From: Alphaproteobacteria bacterium UBA828
GTDB taxonomy: Bacteria; Pseudomonadota; Alphaproteobacteria; UBA828
DNA: 9,069 bases
Direction: 5' to 3'
Assembly: GCA_002296185.1 (NCBI GenBank)
Contig: DBHM01000006.1
Coordinates: 72,664-81,732, forward strand
Below, in pieces: positions 1 to 6,909 of the stretch (position 1 is its first letter; every line of letters begins with the position of its first letter). The translations under genes were made by a program, and so were the position numbers. The notes under the pieces were generated by a model, which saw nothing but the letters and a program-made list of their open reading frames with translations, ran no database searches and was not told where the DNA came from.

Positions 1-1
1 A

Positions 2-724
2 GATGAAAATGGAGAAAAAATATCAAAATCTAGAGGAAATGGTTTAACTATAGATGAGTGGCTTCGTTATGGTTCTAGCGAAAGTTTATCGCTTTTTATG
101 TTTAATTCCCCAAAAAGAGCGAAAAGATTATATTTTGACACTATCCCAAGACATGTTGATGATTACATAAAGCATTTAGAAAAATATATAGATCAAGATG
201 AGTCAAAACGCCTTGAAAATCCTGCTTGGCATATAAACACTGGCAATCCGCCTCGACCTGAGAAGGGAATCAGCTACAATATTCTTCTTAATCTTGCTAG
301 TGCTTGCAATACTGATGATCCCGAAATTTTGTGGGGTTTTATATCTCGCTATGTGCCAGACGCCTCTGCAGAAAAATTACCCGCTCTAGATCATCTAGTA
401 AACTGCGCTGTTAATTTCTATAACGACTTTGTTAAACCAAATAAGAAATATCTAGATGTAAATAAAAATGATTACGCTGCACTTTCTGATTTACAAGCAG
501 CATTAGGTCAATTACCTCGAGAATCAAATGCTGAAACTATACAAACAATAGTTTATGAAATAGGAAAAAAGCACAATTATACCTCTTTAAAAATTTGGTT
601 TTCCACTTTATATCAAATTCTATTTGGGCAAAAACAAGGCCCCAGGATGGGGTCATTTATTGCTCTGTATGGGATAAAAGAAACAATAGAATTAATAGAA
701 GATTCTCTTAAAAGGACTAAATAG
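2..724 (+). CDS. lysS: Lysine--tRNA ligase, class I (C-terminal 240 residues; 5' end outside window)
   Basis: The product charges tRNA-Lys with lysine in the cytoplasm. This is the archaeal-type class I enzyme, unrelated to the class II LysRS of E. coli and standard in most Alphaproteobacteria. The frame is open from base 2, so the start lies to the left. The visible protein begins just before the class I KMSKS signature, here KISKS (bases 17-31) followed by RGNGLTIDEWL, which helps bind ATP in the Rossmann catalytic domain. An ATG at 98 lies inside the gene and is not the start. The rest is the alpha-helical anticodon-binding region, with family-typical stretches such as DHLVNCAVNFYNDFV and a C-terminal GPRMGSFIALYG segment. 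The family is usually a little over 500 residues, so about half is missing here. It ends with TAG and converges on the HpnL-like gene 44 nt downstream. The symbol lysK is also used for class I enzymes. Confidence 0.95.
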   Translation, partial: DENGEKISKSRGNGLTIDEWLRYGSSESLSLFMFNSPKRAKRLYFDTIPRHVDDYIKHLEKYIDQDESKRLENPAWHINTGNPPRPEKGISYNILLNLASACNTDDPEILWGFISRYVPDASAEKLPALDHLVNCAVNFYNDFVKPNKKYLDVNKNDYAALSDLQAALGQLPRESNAETIQTIVYEIGKKHNYTSLKIWFSTLYQILFGQKQGPRMGSFIALYGIKETIELIEDSLKRTK

Positions 725-768
725 AAAGATTATAATTAATAAACAATTATCTATTTAACGCAGCAAAA

Positions 769-1797
769 CTAAACGTCAATCTTATCTTCATACTTTTCAG
801 ACTTTCTATGCCGTAAAAGGTTGCGACCCTCGGTTAACTGCCATGCAAGTAAAGCTGGAACACCAATAATTATTTCTCGAAACCTTTTTATCAAAGAAAG
901 TGCCAACGCTGCCTCAGGATTCAAGCCTATAACAGCACCTAGCAATACAAATGCCCCCTCCTGGACACCAAGTGCACCAGGGACGAAAAATGCTGAAGCC
1001 CTAACAGCTAATATTAAACTCTCAAGTAACATTGCATCACCAACACTGATTTCGTATCCCATGAAATGCAACGCAATCCAGATTTCAAATGCACCTATCA
1101 CCCATGCTAACATTTGTCCTGCAGCGTTTAATGCCAGCAGCCTTTTTCTTTTATAAATATCCTTAATTGCCTTATCTAGAGCTTCAGCGCCCCCTACAGC
1201 ACTTACCCAGTCACGCCCTCTTGATACTCGACTAACTATTCCGACAATCCAAGTGAACATACCTTTCTGTTGAAAAGCAAAGAATAGCAAGAGTAAAATT
1301 AGACCAAAAGCAACTCCCGCGCCTGCACCTCTAGCTATATTGCTATCCCCATAATAAGACAGTAAAAAACCAATACCGACTAGAGTGAATAATAATTGTG
1401 TGAGTGTACTTAATGTTAGATCAACAACCACGCTAGCCCCAGCCGCATGACCAGGTGTACCACGAATCATCAAAATTCTTGTTCTCACAAGAGCACTTCC
1501 AACTTGAAGTGCTGGCAATAAAGTATTTACAGCTTCACCAATCCAACGGGCCCATTGTACCTCCAACATTTTTGGTCGATATTTGGAATCGAAAAGAAGC
1601 CGCCATGCTGCGGCATCCAGCATAACTGGAATAATCCGAACTATAACAACCAGCGCTAATCCCCATCCAACAGCCGCAAGAGCTCCCGCAACATCGTCAG
1701 CTCCCTGAATAATAATAAGGGCAATTATGGCACCAATGCCTAGTATTAGAGCTATATAACCTCCGATTCTCAATGGCTCAGACCTCTTGCGATTCAC
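769..1797 (-). CDS. hpnL: HpnL-family / flippase-like integral membrane protein (lysylphosphatidylglycerol synthase TM-domain superfamily)
   Basis: This is a polytopic inner-membrane protein of 342 aa with about eight hydrophobic segments, a basic N-terminus (MNRKR) and a charged C-terminal tail. It resembles the HpnL proteins linked to hopanoid biosynthesis and the wider flippase-like TM domain found in MprF. Supporting motifs are RWIGEAVNTLLPALQVG (residues 84-100), VDLTLSTLTQLLFTLVG (125-141), VPGALGVQEGAFVLLG (272-287) and KRFREIIIGVPALLAW (304-319). Family members are thought to act in lipid transport or modification; the exact substrate is unknown. The start is GTG at 1797, with AAAGG six bases upstream and an in-frame TAA just before it, so no earlier start is possible. 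No other hopanoid gene is visible, so the symbol rests on sequence likeness alone. GC content looks higher than in the HAD gene next to it, partly from its Ala/Gly-rich protein. Confidence 0.8.
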   Translation of the reverse strand: MNRKRSEPLRIGGYIALILGIGAIIALIIIQGADDVAGALAAVGWGLALVVIVRIIPVMLDAAAWRLLFDSKYRPKMLEVQWARWIGEAVNTLLPALQVGSALVRTRILMIRGTPGHAAGASVVVDLTLSTLTQLLFTLVGIGFLLSYYGDSNIARGAGAGVAFGLILLLLFFAFQQKGMFTWIVGIVSRVSRGRDWVSAVGGAEALDKAIKDIYKRKRLLALNAAGQMLAWVIGAFEIWIALHFMGYEISVGDAMLLESLILAVRASAFFVPGALGVQEGAFVLLGAVIGLNPEAALALSLIKRFREIIIGVPALLAWQLTEGRNLLRHRKSEKYEDKIDV

Positions 1798-1803
1798 CTT
1801 ATA

Positions 1804-1808
1804 CCTTT
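1804..1808 (-). promoter_or_regulatory. Ribosome binding site fixing the GTG start of the HpnL-like gene
   Basis: On the minus strand AAAGG lies six bases before the GTG at 1797. The in-frame TAA that overlaps it rules out a longer protein, so this site decides the start. Confidence 0.6.
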
Positions 1809-1820
1809 AGTAAAAGTAAA

Positions 1821-1850
1821 ATAATAACTTATTGCTCTATTAAACAGCAA
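1821..1850 (-). promoter_or_regulatory. Possible sigma70-type promoter for the HpnL-like gene
   Basis: Read on the minus strand, TTGCTG (1850-1845) and TATTAT (1826-1821) are separated by 18 bases and lie about 23 bases before the GTG start. The -10 box matches consensus at five of six positions, the -35 box only at three. In DNA this AT-rich such matches are common by chance, so this is a weak candidate. Confidence 0.25.
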
Positions 1851-1873
1851 CAGCTACTAAAGCAAATCAAATG

Positions 1874-1890
1874 CTCTATAGTTTTTAGAG
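1874..1890. repeat. Short inverted repeat in the divergent intergenic region
   Basis: CTCTA at 1874-1878 and TAGAG at 1886-1890 form a perfect 5-bp inverted repeat with a 7-base spacer. It lies near the middle of the 150-bp region (1798-1947) between the divergently transcribed HpnL-like and HAD genes, where an operator for both could sit. It may equally be chance. Confidence 0.3.
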
Positions 1891-1947
1891 AACAAAGAAC
1901 AGATGTAAAACTTTTCAATTACATAAAAAACAGTAAAAAGGTAAGAT

Positions 1948-2817
1948 ATGAATTCCACGAGAATCAATGGACTAAAATATATAGCCTCTCAATACGATAC
2001 ATTTGTAATCGATATATGGGGGGTTCTCCATGGTGGTGGGCCAGTATACCCAGAGGCACTTCATTGCTTAAATAAAATTCAGGAACTAAATAAAAAAATA
2101 ATTTTTCTTTCTAATGCACCTCGCTTAAGCAAGAATGTCTATCAAATCCTTATAGAAAAAGGCATGCCGGATTTACTTTGTAAAAATATTATAACTTCTG
2201 GCGAAGCTACGCTGATGGCTTTAGTTAAACGGACAAAAGAAATACCAGAAAATTTAGGAACTAGATACTTTATCATAGGACCCAAGAGCGAAAACCTCCT
2301 CCATACAACTAACTATACTTCTGTAAAGGAAGTCAAAGATGCAGACTTCTTCCTGGCTATAGGACTTAATTCAAACACAAATAGTATTGAGGAGCACGAA
2401 GAACTGCTTGTAGACGGTGTATCAAACCAATTAAAGATGATATGCGTGAATCCAGATATAAAAGTATTGCGTTTTGGTAAAAGTGAGCTTTGCGCAGGCG
2501 CCCTTGCTACTAGATATAAAAAAATAGGCGGTGATGTAATCTATTTTGGGAAACCATATAGTTTTATATATAGTCTTTGTGTGAACGACATTACAGAACT
2601 GAACAAAGAGCGCCTATTATGTATTGGAGACGGTTTAAAAACAGATATACTTGGTGCAAATAAATTCGGCACTGACTCGCTATTGATTACTGGAGGTTTA
2701 ATGTCAGAAAAAAATAAATCCATTCAAGGTTCTTCAGTAAATAAACAAGAAATAGAAAGGGCCTGTAAAGAAGCAAATGTTACAACTAAATGGTTTGCAG
2801 AAAATCTGTGCTGGTAA
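1948..2817 (+). CDS. Class IIA HAD-superfamily hydrolase (TIGR01459-like)
   Basis: This is a 289-aa cytoplasmic HAD-type phosphatase-like protein of the NagD/class IIA type. Motif I is FVIDIWGVLHGG (residues 19-30), where Asp22 would be the nucleophile. The position two residues on is Trp24 rather than Asp, as I recall for TIGR01459 proteins (D-x-W-G-V-L-H). Motif II is FLSNAPR (53-59, Ser55), motif III is Lys202 in YFGKP, and motif IV is GDGLKTD (227-233). The segment between motifs II and III (about 60-195) is the class IIA cap domain, with CVNPD at 166-170. The substrate is unknown; related proteins act on sugar phosphates or nucleotides. The start is ATG 1948, with AAAGG six bases upstream (1937-1941). 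The gene has low GC and a Lys/Asn/Ile-rich product. It runs in the same direction as the VTT-domain gene 75 nt downstream and may share its transcript. The usual Asp of HDG is replaced by Gly29. Confidence 0.87.
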   Translation: MNSTRINGLKYIASQYDTFVIDIWGVLHGGGPVYPEALHCLNKIQELNKKIIFLSNAPRLSKNVYQILIEKGMPDLLCKNIITSGEATLMALVKRTKEIPENLGTRYFIIGPKSENLLHTTNYTSVKEVKDADFFLAIGLNSNTNSIEEHEELLVDGVSNQLKMICVNPDIKVLRFGKSELCAGALATRYKKIGGDVIYFGKPYSFIYSLCVNDITELNKERLLCIGDGLKTDILGANKFGTDSLLITGGLMSEKNKSIQGSSVNKQEIERACKEANVTTKWFAENLCW

Positions 2818-2892
2818 AAAATAAAACTAAAAACTATAGAGAAGAATCAGGTTTGTATTGAGTCTTTTATATATTTCTGACACTTTCTAGTA

Positions 2893-3579
2893 ATGCTATC
2901 AAAAAAATTCCTAAAAATTTTAAAAAATATCTGTTTTATAGTTCTCTCTTTCTTTATTTGCGGTGTATTTGTCTGGACGATAATAAACCCAGGTATTATT
3001 CCCACCACTGATCTTAGAAACTGGATTGAAAATTTAGGTGCTTGGGGGCCTATTTTTTTCATATTATTCTATATTCTTAGTAGTGTAATATTACTCCCAG
3101 GGTCAGCAGCGACCCTTATTGGTGGTGCAATTTTTGGTCCTATACTAGGAAGTTTATTGAGTCTTATTGGAGCATCAATTGGTGCAATACTTGCTTTCAT
3201 TATAGCTAGGTACTATGCCAGAAAATGGGTCGAATCTCTAGGAGGTAAACATCACTTAACGTTGCAAAAAAGTGTGGAAGAGGAAGGTTGGAGATTTGTT
3301 GCTATGACGAGGCTAATGCCATTTGTTCCATTTAATTTATTGAACTATCTACTAGGTTTATCACGCATCAAAATGGTTACGTATATTCTAACTACAAGTA
3401 TCTGTATTTTACCTGGCACCATTTGTTATACATGGCTTGGCCATGTAAGTGGAAAAGTCATAGAAGGCAAGGGTGATACATTAGAGCTAGGTTTAATATC
3501 ACTAGGAGTAATATCGACTATTATATTCTTACCCCGTTTTATAAAAAAATATATACGACAGTATAAGAACAACCATTAA
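2893..3579 (+). CDS. TVP38/TMEM64 family (VTT/SNARE-associated domain) inner-membrane protein
   Basis: This is a 228-aa integral membrane protein. A basic N-terminus (MLSKKFLKILKN) leads into a first TM segment at about 12-32. The VTT domain then spans roughly residues 60-185, with LLPGSAATLIGGAIFG (67-82), a small-residue helix ending in ARYYARKWV (105-113), then TRLMPFVPFNLLNYLLGLSRI (139-159) and LPGTICYTWLGH (173-184). A last TM at about 196-214 ends in a basic tail. The motifs match TVP38/TMEM64 proteins of the DedA superfamily, whose better-studied members move lipids such as undecaprenyl phosphate or phosphatidylethanolamine across membranes. For this subfamily the role is inference. 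The start is ATG 2893, the first start codon after an in-frame TGA at 2878-2880. No clear Shine-Dalgarno precedes it, so translation may be weak or leaderless. It follows the HAD gene by 75 nt and converges on ctaA. Confidence 0.88.
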   Translation: MLSKKFLKILKNICFIVLSFFICGVFVWTIINPGIIPTTDLRNWIENLGAWGPIFFILFYILSSVILLPGSAATLIGGAIFGPILGSLLSLIGASIGAILAFIIARYYARKWVESLGGKHHLTLQKSVEEEGWRFVAMTRLMPFVPFNLLNYLLGLSRIKMVTYILTTSICILPGTICYTWLGHVSGKVIEGKGDTLELGLISLGVISTIIFLPRFIKKYIRQYKNNH

Positions 3580-3581
3580 AA

Positions 3582-3597
3582 TTAAAATATATTTTAA
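3582..3597. repeat. Perfect AT-only palindrome between convergent genes
   Basis: TTAAAATATATTTTAA is a perfect 16-bp palindrome that starts two bases after the stop of the TVP38-type gene, within the 37-bp gap before the end of ctaA. It contains no G or C and has no loop, so it is not a classical intrinsic terminator. It could be a weak two-way transcription end or simply a product of base composition. Confidence 0.35.
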
Positions 3598-3616
3598 GAT
3601 TTATGGCTAATATTTT

Positions 3617-4687
3617 CTACCTAGATCGATAAAGCTCGTGACACGACCAGATTACTATAGAGAGCAAAAGTATTGCACCTGCCTGATGAGCGGCAGCTAA
3701 TGGTATGGGCACAACTAAAAGTAAAGTAGATACCCCTAATAAGAATTGACCAAGGACGGCAAAGCCTAATATTAGGAAAATTCGACGGGCACTTAATGGT
3801 AATCGCCTAGTCTGACCTAAAATTGCAACTACTATACCAATGATGGCTGTTAATTCAGCAATCAGTCTGTGGTCTAGTTGAACAAGAGGTGGGTTTTCAA
3901 AAAAATTACGCCATGTTGGTGTCAAAGAAAAAATATCAGGGGGAATAATTTTTCCATCCATTAACGGGAAAGTATTGTAACCATATCCAGCGTCATTCCC
4001 AGCTAAAAATGCGCCACTAAGAATAGTAAAAAAAACCAGGCATAAGTAAAATGGCATAGTTATCCGCAGAAAACTATATATACCCTGACGGGATGATGCG
4101 TAGGACCTAGAATTAACTAATCCAAGAGCGGTCCAAAATATAAAACTAAAAATTACTATGGCTAATCCTAAATGAGCTGCAAGTCGATAAGGACTTACAT
4201 CTGGTTTATCTACGAGGCCACTTTCTACCATATACCAGCCTAATAAGGCCTGAAGTGCTCCGAGAATAAGAATTAAGGCAAGCTTTAATCCCAATATTAA
4301 ATTGATTTTTCTCCTAAAAAGAAACCACAAGAAAGGTATAAGAAATACAATTCCTATTATTCTCCCTAACAATCGATGTGACCATTCGAACCAATAGATT
4401 TCTTTAAAATCTGCTAAATTCATATTGGGATTAACTATATTGTATTCAGGGAAGAGCTTATATTTTTCAAATAAAAGTAACCATTCATTATGAGAAAATG
4501 GTGGAAATATTCCTTTTATTGGCTCCCAATCAACAATAGATAAACCAGAGCCAGTAAGACGAGTAACGCCCCCAAGTAAAACCATTGCAAAAACTAACCC
4601 CGCTACTATGAATAACCAAATTGCAATAGAATGATCTTGGTCATCCCCACGACTTCTAGAATTCGAAATAAATGTAAACTCAGTCAT
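3617..4687 (-). CDS. ctaA: Heme A synthase, COX15/CtaA family
   Basis: The enzyme oxidises the C8 methyl group of heme O to a formyl group, giving heme A for aa3-type cytochrome oxidases, and works in the inner membrane after heme O synthase. The 356-aa protein has the expected eight TM segments. Likely heme-ligand histidines are His104 in EWSHRLLGR (residues 101-109, with the conserved Glu101), His172 in AHLGLA, His273 in LDHRLIAE and His334 in AAHQAGA. Other family signatures are GGVTRLTGSGLS (39-50), GWYMVESGL (150-158) and YNTFPLMDG (237-245). The only cysteines are at 216 and 349, so the cysteine pair seen in the first outer loop of Bacillus CtaA is absent, as in the COX15-like proteins of Alphaproteobacteria. 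The ATG follows thiD by 17 nt, with AGG close upstream, so it is probably the last gene of the ftsH operon. Some annotators would call it COX15. Confidence 0.95.
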   Translation of the reverse strand: MTEFTFISNSRSRGDDQDHSIAIWLFIVAGLVFAMVLLGGVTRLTGSGLSIVDWEPIKGIFPPFSHNEWLLLFEKYKLFPEYNIVNPNMNLADFKEIYWFEWSHRLLGRIIGIVFLIPFLWFLFRRKINLILGLKLALILILGALQALLGWYMVESGLVDKPDVSPYRLAAHLGLAIVIFSFIFWTALGLVNSRSYASSRQGIYSFLRITMPFYLCLVFFTILSGAFLAGNDAGYGYNTFPLMDGKIIPPDIFSLTPTWRNFFENPPLVQLDHRLIAELTAIIGIVVAILGQTRRLPLSARRIFLILGFAVLGQFLLGVSTLLLVVPIPLAAAHQAGAILLLSIVIWSCHELYRSR

Positions 4688-4693
4688 ACGCCT

Positions 4694-4711
4694 ACTTTAA
4701 TTAATTAAAGT
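4694..4711. repeat. 18-bp perfect palindrome across the thiD stop codon
   Basis: ACTTTAATTAATTAAAGT reads the same on both strands. It covers the last codons and TAA of thiD and most of the 17-nt gap before ctaA. In RNA it could pair only with a tight loop or between molecules. A role in uncoupling or protecting the thiD-ctaA messenger is speculative. Confidence 0.4.
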
Positions 4712-5502
4712 TTCTCTAATTTGACATTATGGTTTAATGGACCATGACCTTCGCCAATATCCGGCGCGGTCAATATTGCTTCCCTTATATATAACCTTGC
4801 TCGTTCGACAGATTCTGGAATTGTTTTTCCTAATGCAATTCCAACCGATACCGCAGAAGCCAAAGTACAACCAGTGCCATGGGTGTTTCTTGAGTCAATT
4901 CTATTACCCTTATAGATAAATTCACCTTCATCACAAACTAATACATCGTAAAGTTCATGACCACTTAAGTGTCCACCTTTCAACAACACAGCTTTAGCAC
5001 CAGAGTCGATAAGCTTTTGACAGGCACCCCGCATATCTTCTAGGCCTGTTATATTTGATCGACAAAGTATTTCAGCCTCCGGAATATTAGGAGTTATTAG
5101 AGTTGCGAGTGGCAATAGATCAGAGATAAGCGTTGAAGAAGAATCTTTTTCTAATAAATTTGAGCCTGATTTAGAAATCATCACAGGATCAATAACTATT
5201 GGAACTTCAGGAGTATATTTAATAAGAGACTTTGCAACTTTATTAATAATTTCCTTATTTGATAACATACCTATTTTAATACAATCTGCCCCAATATCCG
5301 ACAAAACTAAGTGCATTTGCTCAGTAACAAACTCAGCTGGTAAAGAATAAATAGAAGAAATTGTTTTAGTATTCTGGGCCGTTAAAGCTGTAATTGCAGT
5401 TGAAGCAAACCCCCCCAGGACAGTAATGGCCTTAATATCTGCCTGTATACCAGCACCACCGCCTGAGTCTGAGCCTGCAATCACGAGTACACGACCTTGC
5501 AT
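4705..5502 (-). CDS. thiD: Bifunctional hydroxymethylpyrimidine / phosphomethylpyrimidine kinase
   Basis: This cytoplasmic enzyme phosphorylates the thiamine precursor HMP to HMP-P and then HMP-PP, the pyrimidine half of thiamine phosphate. The 265-aa length is typical. It is a ribokinase-like fold protein with the substrate-binding start IAGSDSGGGAGIQADIKA (residues 8-25), KIGML (76-80), DPVM (105-108), TPN (137-139) with Glu142, LLKGGH (173-178), and the anion-hole motif THGTGCTLASA (207-217), where Cys212 is the likely catalytic residue of ThiD enzymes. The C-terminal HGPLNH (253-258) is also usual for ThiD. The start is ATG 5502 with AGAGG six bases upstream, and it follows glmM by 14 nt, so translational coupling is likely. 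No other thiamine gene and no TPP riboswitch is visible, so expression probably follows the operon. Pyridoxal kinase is a related fold, but the motifs favour ThiD. Confidence 0.95.
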   Translation of the reverse strand: MQGRVLVIAGSDSGGGAGIQADIKAITVLGGFASTAITALTAQNTKTISSIYSLPAEFVTEQMHLVLSDIGADCIKIGMLSNKEIINKVAKSLIKYTPEVPIVIDPVMISKSGSNLLEKDSSSTLISDLLPLATLITPNIPEAEILCRSNITGLEDMRGACQKLIDSGAKAVLLKGGHLSGHELYDVLVCDEGEFIYKGNRIDSRNTHGTGCTLASAVSVGIALGKTIPESVERARLYIREAILTAPDIGEGHGPLNHNVKLEKL

Positions 5503-5508
5503 ATTCCG

Positions 5509-5513
5509 CCTCT
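5509..5513 (-). promoter_or_regulatory. Strong ribosome binding site of thiD
   Basis: AGAGG on the minus strand lies six bases before the thiD ATG at 5502, inside the 14-nt gap after glmM. It is the clearest Shine-Dalgarno in the window. Confidence 0.65.
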
Positions 5514-5516
5514 TAT

Positions 5517-6854
5517 TTATCCATCTAATATATTTAAGACTTCATCCATAACTGAGTCCATAAGAGACACATCTTCGGACTCAACCATTACACGTATAAG
5601 TGGTTCTGTGCCAGACTTACGGACAAGGATACGCCCCTTACCATCTAATCTTTTTTCCGCACTTCTTATAACAGACTGGACACTGTCCAAAGTAAGTAAA
5701 TCTGGAGATTTATATTTTATATTATTTAGCTTCTGAGGAACCGGCATGAAAACTTTTGCAGCATTACTAACTCTCTTTCCGGATGAATTTATTATTGATA
5801 ATGCTTGAAGAGCCGCTATTAACCCATCACCTGTAGTAGAAAAATCACTTAAGATTATATGCCCAGATTGTTCGCCACCAAAATTATATCCATTGTGTAA
5901 CATGGTTTCTACCACATATCGATCTCCCACCTTGCTCCGCTCTAGCAAGAGACCAATTTCTGAGAGATATTTTTCTAAACCGTAATTTGACATTAATGTA
6001 CCCACAATGGTCTTACCTTTAATTTTATCTTTCTTAGCCCAATCTTGAGCAATAAGGGCCATTATCTGGTCCCCATCAATTGTTTCTCCTTTCTCATCAC
6101 AAAAAACTACTCTATCAGCATCGCCATCTAGAGCTATACCAACATCAGCTTTTTCCTCTATTACTTTTTTTGATAAAGACTCTAAATTAGTCGATCCACA
6201 GCCTTCGTTTATGTTATATCCATTAGGATCAATACCAATAGAGATAACTTTAGCGCCTAACTGACTTAGTATTTCTGGACCAACTCGATAAGCAGCACCA
6301 TTGGCGCAATCAAGAACAACCTTCAAGCCCGACAAATCCTGTTTCTCGGGAAAAGTATTCTTAACATAATCAATATACCAATCTGCCGCCCCACTTAAAT
6401 GCGACACCTTACCTAAGCCGTCAGGGCTAGCAAGGCTTTTAGATCTAACACTATCAATTAATATTTCAATTTCACCTTCAACTAAATCAGAAAGCTTGAA
6501 TCCATCAGAACCAAAGATTTTAATACCGTTATCTTGATACAAATTATGGGAAGCAGAGATCATTAGGCCTATATCAAAATCCATAGATTTGGTTAATGCT
6601 GCTACAGCTGGAGTAGGCATTGGCCCAACAAGGGCTACATTAATTCCTACAGAGACGAACCCCGCAGTTAAAGCTGGCTCCAACATATATCCTGACAATC
6701 TCGTATCTTTTCCTATGATAACTCTTTGTTGACCAACATTAGTCGAGAAATATTTACCGATTGCCTGACCAATTCTTAAGGCTGTTCCAGCAGTGATTGG
6801 TTCCTGGTTAGATTTACCTCTAATTCCATCAGTTCCAAAATACTTAACAGTCAT
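5517..6854 (-). CDS. glmM: Phosphoglucosamine mutase
   Basis: The enzyme interconverts glucosamine-6-phosphate and glucosamine-1-phosphate, feeding UDP-GlcNAc for peptidoglycan and lipopolysaccharide. It is cytoplasmic, Mg-dependent and activated by phosphorylation of a serine. From ATG 6854 the protein is 445 aa, the same length as E. coli GlmM. An upstream in-frame TTG at 6872 would add six residues, but its codons overlap the Shine-Dalgarno (GAGGTG), and MTVKYFGTDGIRG is the usual GlmM beginning. Key parts are the GlmM start motif FGTDGIRG (6-13), the catalytic Ser102 in ISASHN (99-104), the metal-binding DGDADR (243-248), the sugar-binding GEQSGH (327-332) and the phosphate-binding RKSGTEP (412-418). 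The one oddity is Leu105 after ASHN, where Pro is normal. It lies 55 nt after folP and 14 nt before thiD. The folP-glmM pairing is also found in E. coli. Confidence 0.96.
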   Translation of the reverse strand: MTVKYFGTDGIRGKSNQEPITAGTALRIGQAIGKYFSTNVGQQRVIIGKDTRLSGYMLEPALTAGFVSVGINVALVGPMPTPAVAALTKSMDFDIGLMISASHNLYQDNGIKIFGSDGFKLSDLVEGEIEILIDSVRSKSLASPDGLGKVSHLSGAADWYIDYVKNTFPEKQDLSGLKVVLDCANGAAYRVGPEILSQLGAKVISIGIDPNGYNINEGCGSTNLESLSKKVIEEKADVGIALDGDADRVVFCDEKGETIDGDQIMALIAQDWAKKDKIKGKTIVGTLMSNYGLEKYLSEIGLLLERSKVGDRYVVETMLHNGYNFGGEQSGHIILSDFSTTGDGLIAALQALSIINSSGKRVSNAAKVFMPVPQKLNNIKYKSPDLLTLDSVQSVIRSAEKRLDGKGRILVRKSGTEPLIRVMVESEDVSLMDSVMDEVLNILDG

Positions 6855-6864
6855 TATTAACAAA

Positions 6865-6870
6865 CACCTC
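6865..6870 (-). promoter_or_regulatory. Ribosome binding site supporting the glmM ATG start
   Basis: GAGGTG on the minus strand lies ten bases before the ATG at 6854. The spacing is slightly long but usable, and the site would be inside the coding region if the upstream TTG at 6872 were the start. This favours the ATG. Confidence 0.55.
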
Positions 6871-6909
6871 AATCATTCATCTAATACAAGTCATTATTTA
6901 TCGGTTAAA

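Noticed and set aside
732..750. Inverted repeat ATAATT-N7-AATTAT between lysS and the HpnL-like gene
   Set aside because: The stem is only six A:T pairs with no following T run, so it is too weak to call a terminator.
821..1156. Plus-strand open frame of 111 codons
   Set aside because: It lies wholly antisense to the HpnL-like gene, whose motifs are clear. The translation has no recognisable domain and no supporting ribosome site, so it is a shadow.
1773..2075. Plus-strand open frame of 100 codons overlapping the HAD start
   Set aside because: It overlaps the HAD gene in another frame and the start of the HpnL-like gene. The HAD frame has motif I and a good ribosome site, so this one is spurious.
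5503..5516. TPP riboswitch ahead of thiD
   Set aside because: The gap after glmM is only 14 nt, which cannot hold a THI-box aptamer.
5497..5736. Plus-strand open frame of 79 codons
   Set aside because: It is antisense to the conserved 3' end of glmM and to the thiD start. Low-complexity Ser/Thr/Ile content is typical of a shadow frame.
6855..6872. Longer GlmM starting at TTG 6872
   Set aside because: The six extra residues (MRCLLI) do not fit the family start, and the TTG reading would place the Shine-Dalgarno inside the coding region.
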